Source: Cylindrodendrum hubeiense (lineage: Eukaryota; Ascomycota; Sordariomycetes; Hypocreales; Nectriaceae). From it: a stretch of DNA of 53,657 bases. Numbering within the stretch: the first letter of the stretch is position 1; every line of letters starts with the position of its first letter. Below, one piece after another: positions 47,005 to 53,657 of the stretch. The translations under genes were made by a program, and so were the position numbers. The stretch covers positions 1 through 53,657 of the forward strand of contig JAANBB010000281.1 in the NCBI GenBank assembly GCA_014621425.1. Reading direction: 5' to 3'. The notes under the pieces were generated by a model. The model did not search any database and was not told where the DNA came from. It worked only from the letters and a program-made list of their open reading frames with translations.

Positions 47005-47145
47005 GTCAAATGATCATCACACTAACGAAGCTCGCTATATACAAGATCAAGATAATCCGCTGGCAGAGTTCATAAAACAAGCCAACATCTTTCCCTCCGA
47101 TGACGAACCGAACGAAAGTGACTTGGTCATTCATGTTAGATGACA

Positions 47146-48827
47146 TTACTCTTCGTTCACCTGGTCTAAGTCATCAGCAGCGGGCGCAGTCTCTGGCCTG
47201 CGGCCAATTACGGTGTGCCTGTCCCAGGTGTCAGTATACGGATTGATTTAAAGTGGTGAGAGGGAAGGACGGTGTGAGTATTGGACGTACACGACGTAAT
47301 AGGGAAGAGCCTTGGGGTCCTTGATAGCAAGACGCATCTTGCTAACCAGGACGGTGACCTCCTCAAAGGTCCATCCTAGAATCTCGCCAATGGGGAAAAC
47401 AGCGAAGCCGTCAAGCGACTGGTCGATGAAGAAACCATTATAGAGGCCAATCTGCTTGAGCTTGGAGTCGCGGGGCCATCCGCCGATCGGGACCTTCCAC
47501 TGGTGGTGCTGGATGTCGACGAAGCCGGCGTCGCGCATCTTCTGCTCCATCTGGCCGTCGCGGGCGATCTTGAAGGTGCGATTGATCTTCTCACCAGCCT
47601 TCCAGAAGAGATCGCACCACTTCTTAAAGATGTGGTCTTCGTCCTCGGAAACATTGGGGTTCTCACTGCGCGTCTCCAGGTCGATCTCGGTGTTCTCAAC
47701 CCAGCCGCCGGGCTTCACGTGGTTGAAGGCCTGGCGGTACAGCTTGCCCCAGTCGTCGATGCCGCCGTAGAGGTAGCGCATGTGGATGAAGTCGTAATAG
47801 TCCTTCTGGAAGGTCCAGTCGAGCTGGGCGTCGTCGATCTGGAAGCTGCAGTTGGGCGGGACCCAGGTGGGCTGCACGGCCGAGATGTCGAAGCCCACGA
47901 CATCAGCAGAGGGGTACTCGGCGGCCACATCGCTGTAGTTCTGTTAGACAGCGTCAACCTAGAAATTGAAAGCGGTGGCAACAAACATGGCCCAGATACC
48001 GGTACCGGTACCAACGTCGAGGATTTTCTAGAGAATGTTAGTTTGACGCGAGATTCGCCTGGCGCGGGACCATACCTGAGGGTTATCTGCAATGGGGGAC
48101 AGAAAGAGCTTATCTTTCATGAGCATCAGCGTAAACTGGTGACTGAACAAGTTTATTAATTAGCATCAGACGAGTGGATGGCGCTTTGTGAGGAAGCATA
48201 CGAGACATCAAGACCCTCAATGTGTTTCTCATCAGTAGGAGCCCTGGTAAATATTAGCAATTGCGTAGTGTGTAATACCCTCGGATGACTTACCAATACT
48301 CGGTAGTCTTGGAAGACTGGTATTTGCGGCCGTTGATGTTGCGATACTCGAGAATGCTCGAGGTAATGGACGCGGTGGAGTCGCGTAAACTATAGTTCTA
48401 CTGTTAATATGAGCTCTAGTAGATGGAGGGATACCGAAATAAGACAGGATATTACCTCTCTGCATCGGCAGCCGAGTCATTATCATTGTGGATGTCACCG
48501 ACGACGTGGGGATCCTGTGATTGAGATGATGGTCAGCACTTCCTTCCACTCCCAAAAACAAATGAGGTCGCTGTTCCGAGGCGAGACACCCGGGGCACCT
48601 CGGGCCGTGCGGAGTGTCCCAAGCGTCCGGAGCCCCGGAACGGATTGCGAGGCGGCAAAAATGCCCGGAAAGTCGGTTTAGTGGGAGTATCAGGAAATAG
48701 GGCAACTAACAAACTGGATCGTCTCCTGCTCCGCGGGTGGCGGCGAAGGCGACGTCTGCTGCTGGACAGGCTCGGTCGTCGCGGGCTCGCCAGCGGGAGC
48801 TTGCTGCTGTTCCTGCGTTTCCGCCAT
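47146..48827 (-). CDS. LaeA-like S-adenosylmethionine-dependent methyltransferase
   Basis: Eight exons, complement(48711..48827, 48456..48514, 48294..48389, 48202..48243, 48076..48142, 47987..48027, 47291..47932, 47146..47218), join in frame to 378 residues. A Gln/Pro-rich start (MAETQEQQQAP) is followed by SSILEYRNINGRKYQ and EYWAPTDEKHIEGLDVSHQF, the usual lead-in of fungal LaeA-like proteins. SAM motif I is ILDVGTGTGIWAIDVAAEYP with the acidic residue in VVGFDIS; then PNCSFQIDD and HVKPGGWVE. It ends YYVVHTVIGRRPE, which fixes the last, short exon. LaeA proper regulates secondary metabolism, but most family members are unassigned, so the role here is open. Seven introns in 1.7 kb, all GT..AG. 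The motif-I intron was placed by family match, since two acceptors were possible. Confidence 0.88.
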
Positions 48828-50432
48828 CTTCAGGCACGGGAGTGTCTAGTCTGTGGGTGGTTAGAAAACGCCTCCGCTGTGGATCATTGGGGGAACCAGA
48901 CACCCGGTGTGACGATCTGGCGGGGCACATACCGGCTTTGCTGTTGGGACGTTGCAACGGCCGGGCAAAAGTGAAAGACGGGAGAAAGCGCAGAACCAAC
49001 TGGACCAGACTGCCGGGTCGTTCGAAGAAAGAAGACGAAAGGGGGAAGGGGAGGGAGGAGGACAAGGTCGCAAAGGAGGAGTGGCATGTCGGGGTGATGT
49101 GATGGATCGTGCGGAACCCAGCCATGCTATGTAGTATGTACTGCCGTCTGGGATAATGGGACAATAGGACAATAGGATTATGGGACTAGGTATGGGACTC
49201 TAGAGGAGCAGAGGGCCCAGATGGCACCACTTGGTAGACGGACCAATGCACCGATGCACATGGATCTTGGGCGGATGGACGAACGAGACATGGCGATGGC
49301 TGACATGGGGGACGCACCCTGGTCTCGTCCAGCAGCCCGCCGCCGTGGTCAAGACATTTTCGACTTCTCACGTTCTTTATCTGCAGATGAGCACATGGAT
49401 GCGGGCTCATGTGTGAGACGCCACGGATGCTGCAGACTACTGTCGAGTGTCGGCCTGGGTTGGCTGGTAGGGGTCATGAACCAGGTCTGGACAAAGCAAG
49501 CACTCATCATATCATGGCATCTGGCATCGACATATCGGGTATCCCACAACATATTCAACAGAGCGCCCAAAAACGCCCGTGATGCTTCTCCACCTTGCAT
49601 CATCCGGTCCCTCCTCATCCACCGGCTGAAATGCTCCGTCTCTCTGTCCACCGCATCCCCGCTTTTCCCGTCACCCCGTTGTCCCTCGGCGATCATCCAC
49701 GCACTGCGTCGCCCTAGTTAAAAAATGCGCGCGCTGACTTGCCCACTAAGGCAGGCGTGGGCACCAGAAAACCAGTCCGTCGCCGGGGAGGCGGTCGGCC
49801 CGCTGGCGAATTGTCCGGGTTTGCGGATGCTCGTCTCTCGACTGAAGCCGGCTGTGACGAACCAACCGCGGGCGCAGAAAACGCCAACTACCGATGCCAT
49901 ATCCATGCAGGTGGCGGTTGCGGGTATTTTGCATCTTCACACTGCACTCTTCTTGTTTAGAAGCTATTACGTACGTAGTAAGCGCTGAACGGGAGCGCAG
50001 TTTTGAGCCATGGCGTTCGCTCTGCACCACATTATACACTACTTCATTGGTACACACAGATTGCGAGATAACTTCACAGCCATCATAGAGATAAGGATCA
50101 TTCTGTCTGGGTTCTTCTATTTTGAGTTAAAAGTCCAAAAGCGCCGTGCCCATCCATGTGCTGTTTCATTCGTTATTATATGCAGATTGTCTCCGGAAGG
50201 GCCCCGTCTCGCCCTTGTCAATGCTCCATCAATGCTCCATCAATGCTCCATCAATGCTCCATCAATGCCTTGTCAATGCAGCCCAATATGGTATCTCCTC
50301 CACTTTGCAGCATATATCATGACGCCGAGCATGCCATGTGTCCCCCTCGTCGCCGTTTTTACACCCGTCCCCCACTGCGACCCACCGTCTTAATCCCGCG
50401 TTCCACATCTTTATGCTTCTTCCTTGAAGCCT
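48828..50432. other. Intergenic region with short tandem repeats
   Basis: Holds the LaeA-like promoter on the left and the 3' side of the SulP gene on the right. An 11-base repeat is at 50221-50275 (listed). GACAATAGGA is repeated near 49158-49180. Long frames at 48900-49720 are stop-poor but lack conserved blocks. No gene is supported. Confidence 0.5.
50221..50275. repeat. 11-base tandem repeat, five units
   Basis: The unit ATGCTCCATCA occurs four times exactly and once with four changes. Not in a called gene. Confidence 0.88.
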
Positions 50433-52994
50433 CTAAAACGTCCTCAGTCGGCTAGACTCCCCATTCAGGCTCTCCTCATACTCCGTCAGCCTCAGCGCCT
50501 CTTCGACATCGTTGACAAAGTGCGACTCTCCGCCCGCCAAATCCACGATACCGCTGCTGACCATAAGCCTCCAGACCGGATGATCACGTCTCGTCGGTCC
50601 CCTGGAGAAAAAGACGCGCACGTCACGGTCGTGGTAGTTTCGGACAATCTCCTCAAGCACCTGGGTACCTGATCCGTCCATGGATATCACGCCGTGGATG
50701 TCGAAGATGACGTTGCGATTGGAGTCCTGGCTGCGAAGTCTCGGAAGTGCCGGGTGAGCCTTCGATGTACCGTACAGCTCCAATCGGCGTAAGCGCGACT
50801 TGAGCTCTCCCGTGTTGGCAAACGTCAGAGGCTCAGGGATCTTAACAATGAGGCAGCCCTCGACAAACTCAAGAGTATTGTCCTCTCCCTCGGCGTTCTC
50901 GAATCGATTTGTTCCCGGGATGCGGCCAAGAATCTGGATACGCGGCCGGGTGCTGTGCTTGATGACTTGCAGAATCGACAGTCCGACGCCGAGCGCCATG
51001 CCTAGGGTCAGTGAGTAGAACATGGTGGCGAAGAAAATCATGGCCATGAGGCCCAGCTCGCTCCATCCCCGGATGCGCAGGAAGAACCCAATGTCGTGAG
51101 GCGCCTCCTCTATCAGCGACCAAGCCACGACGGAAATCATTGCCGACAAAACGGGTTTCTTCAAATGCTGTCAGCGTCGGCGTTCCTCAGGAATCGAAAG
51201 GGAAACTTACGGGAAGGTAGTAGAAGTAGGGCATGAGGAACAAGATGGAGAGCAGAGCAATGAGGCTCAGGAAGACTGAACTCATAGGGCTCTTGCCTCC
51301 AGTGCTCTTGTTCACCTTGCTTCTACCATAACCACCGAAAGCAGGAACACTCATGAAGCATCCACCGACCAAGTTGGCGACTCCAAGTGCAATCAGCTCT
51401 CGGTTAGCACTGAGCTGGATACCCTGGATTGTCTCGCTGGAACCCAGACTCTTTGCTGCAACAGACGACTCGAAGAAACCTAGCAAGGCGATCAGGAAGG
51501 ACGTCGACATGGCAGTTCGGATGTGCGGCATGTTCTCCAGCTTGAATGGCCAATGGACAGCAAAGAGGTTGCCGTTGGCTGCTTTGACCTCGCCGAGAAT
51601 CTCAACACCCTGATTCTCCCAATCGAGTTGCCAGCACATGATGGCGGAGACTAAGACGACAAAGAATCGATCGGGGATGTAGGCGACTCCGGGGAACCTG
51701 GGTTGTAGGCGCTTCTTCAATTCACTATAACCCGTTAGCATACTTGTTGGAGGAGTCTGGGAGTGGCGACTGACCGGAAGACCATGATGAAGAGGAAACT
51801 GATGGCGGCGATTGCAAACGTCAAACCATGAGCACGATTGACATTACGGATCATGAACTCGATCTTCTCGATGGGGCTACCGTGGCTGACACCAACCTCG
51901 TCGGCCAAGTCTGTGAGGCCAAGCTCCGGAATCAACTGGTCCACCGCAATGACAAAGCCAATGGCGCTGATGAAGCCTCGCAGGAAAGGCCGACTGAGAA
52001 CGCTATCCAGGAAACCAAGTCTCGTCAGACCAGCAATCAGAACCGTCGCTCCAGCCATGCCCGTTATGATGCCGCAAATCTGCGCGTGCAAAAGTTCGTT
52101 CTCTTCTCTATTGGCGCCGGAGTCGACGCTCTGCTTGATGACAGTACCCACGAGCAGCGAACCTGCAGCTTCGGGGCCGACAACCATCTGGGGGCAAGAG
52201 CCGAGGAGTGCGTATACGAGGGGGTTGAAGGCGAAAGCATAGAGGCCGTGGATCGCGGGGACGTGGGCGAGGTTGGCTGCGAGGGAGAGGGCCATAGGGA
52301 GGTAGAAGGATGCCATGGTGATCGCCGCTACAATGTCGCCGCGGAGGAAAGAGAGCTTGTACTGGCTCATCCAGTTCAAACAGGGAATGTAGTAAGCCAA
52401 GTACCTAGAAGTTAGTTAGCAAATGCGCCTTCAAGACAGATAGCTGTAGAATACGCACATCAGGGGCGTATCGTTGAAGCCCGCCTGCTCTGCCAGCATG
52501 CTGCTGTGGCCCATCTTCTTGGTCCTGATCCTCCGCTTCAGCCACCTCTTCCAGTCTTCATTTCCCACAATGGTGGTGATGGCACTGTCGAGGACGGGGA
52601 TGTGTGTGCCGGACCCGGCCGTCTCGCTGCTTTCCTCATCGGTGCTTCGCGCCGTGACAGACGGGCTTGTGGGCCGCGGGCTGAAGGTGCCGTGGCGGCA
52701 GAGGCCCGGGTGGACGGTCGTCCGGCGAGTGGTGGACGACTGGTCTTGGATCAAGGGTGTCGACTCGCTGGCAAAGATGTTGGAGATGGCGGAACGAGAC
52801 GCTGGGCCCGGGGAGGTGGGAGGCGAGGAGTAGGGGTCTGCCGCAGCGTTGGTATTGTTCGCATTGTTGACATCGTGTGTTTGCCCGTCGAGGGTTCGGT
52901 TCTGCGCGGAGAGGGCCTGGCGGAGAGCGCTCGGTTGTGAGGGCCGGTGGTCGTTGGAAGACGAATTCCGGCTGTGGGAGGTTGGGCCGGCCAT
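50433..52994 (-). CDS. SulP family sulfate/anion transporter with STAS domain
   Basis: Four exons, complement(52459..52994, 51775..52404, 51211..51724, 50433..51167), give 804 residues. The N-terminal 150 residues are polar and Ser/Thr/Pro-rich. Then come the SulP core: YYIPCLNWMSQYKLSFLRGD, IVAAITMASFYLPMALSLAA, ALLGSCPQMVVGPEAAGSLL, and LGFFESSVAAKSLGSSE. About a dozen membrane helices follow, ending near residue 605. A C-terminal STAS domain has FEFVEGCLIVKIPEPLTFAN-like sequence, with NVIFDIHGVISMDGSGTQVL. It resembles the yeast YPR003C type rather than the plasma-membrane sulfate permeases. Transport of sulfate or other anions is by family only. Introns of 43-54 bases keep phase. The gene is complete; its upstream side is CT-rich on the coding strand. 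Confidence 0.94.
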
Positions 52995-53657
52995 GGTTTC
53001 GGTGGGAAGGACGCGAACTCGAAGCCGACGTCGTCAATCTCGAGGGAGGGAGTCGGGCGTTGTTGCAGGCCAGCTTCCGAACCGCAGAGGGTGGTGGCCG
53101 GTTTGTGAGGTTGCGGTGCCGGTGTTTTGCGGCACGGACGAGAATGACGAATGTTGGCGGACAAGGGAGGTCGGGGAGGACGAAGAGGACGAGGACGAGG
53201 AGGACAAGGAGGACGAGGAGGACGAGGAGGACGACAAATGCACAGCACCCTGGAGATGTCGCTACCTCTGATCCCCCAACAACGGTGAGGCACGGGAAAA
53301 ATTGAAAAACAAGGTCAGGAAAAAGCAGAGTCTGGGCGGTTTGTCATTCCAAGCCGGAATTTACCTGACCATCAGGCATATCCTTTTCCCGAACTTTTTG
53401 GCCGAGCGGCGACCCTCCCAAACACGGGGCCCGCGCAGGAAATTGGGGGCATTGGGGCGTTGGAGAGCCGCAGCTAGCGTGCATAGCGGGTGACATCAGG
53501 GCGCCGACGCCTCCCTGCCGACGCCTGCAGCGGGAAGCTCCAGGTGACCACCCGCCGCGGCCCAGGACACGAGCCCGCTGCCGCTGCCCACCGCCGTGTG
53601 CTACGTAAATTGGCAGCGGTCGCCGCGCCAGGCCCAATGGTCGCCCTGCGGTTTCTC
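52995..53657. promoter_or_regulatory. Upstream region of the SulP gene with GAGGAC microsatellite
   Basis: Probable 5' leader and promoter of the SulP gene. A purine-rich GAGGAC/GAG tract lies at 53176-53236 on the plus strand, so the transcript would carry a CT-rich leader. The frame through it is poly-Ser and starts with GTG, so it is not called. The last 200 bases are GC-rich with no gene. Confidence 0.5.

Noticed and set aside
45919..48827. A secondary-metabolite cluster built on the hydrolase and LaeA-like genes
   Set aside because: No polyketide, peptide, terpene or other core synthase occurs in the window.
53034..53243. Poly-serine reading frame before the SulP gene
   Set aside because: It is a product of the GAGGAC microsatellite and starts with GTG; more likely leader sequence.

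Overview
This is a piece of the nuclear genome of a filamentous ascomycete, probably a Sordariomycete; the genus cannot be fixed from sequence alone. The evidence is short GT..AG introns of about 45-100 bases with CTAAC/CTGAC branch sites, fungal families (ATRIP-like Rad26, LaeA-like methyltransferase, PNP-NACHT-ankyrin NLR, SulP transporter), and dispersed rather than tandem 5S rRNA genes.

Left core (1-9127): the 3' end of a secreted ARB_07466/M15-like protein, the checkpoint protein Rad26 (minus), CDP-diacylglycerol synthase (plus, divergent from Rad26 across 1.8 kb) and an intact amidase-signature enzyme (minus).

Accessory middle (9128-about 43800): gene-poor and rich in repeats. Five complete 119-base 5S rRNA genes occur here. 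Two form a minus-strand pair (12172-12495) and two a nearly identical plus-strand pair (31144-31467), so the pairs are inverted repeats around 18.6 kb. That segment holds a fifth 5S gene, a serine/threonine kinase head-to-head with an HSPA12-like Hsp70, an 18-exon GMP synthase, a small eight-cysteine secreted protein and a standalone phosphoribosylamine-glycine ligase (GARS) lacking the AIRS half normal in fungi. Truncated 5S fragments at three places break at the same GGGATC point. Beyond the segment are a sodium:neurotransmitter-type transporter with one frameshift, a nucleoside phosphorylase-NACHT-ankyrin NLR with two in-frame stops, a small secreted protein, and a duplicated fragment of the neighbouring C2H2-like gene.

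Right part (about 43820-53657): a C2H2-like regulatory protein, an intact alpha/beta hydrolase, a LaeA-like methyltransferase and a SulP/STAS transporter.

The middle region is the unusual part. It combines extra purine-synthesis genes, an Hsp70/kinase pair, a decayed purine-phosphorylase NLR and transporter, and 5S-based duplications. The two NLR stops both fit CpA-to-TpA changes, the preference of repeat-induced point mutation. I find no transposase, reverse transcriptase, DUF3435 captain, tRNA gene or secondary-metabolite core enzyme. Splice sites were assigned by eye from GT/AG signals and frame continuity.
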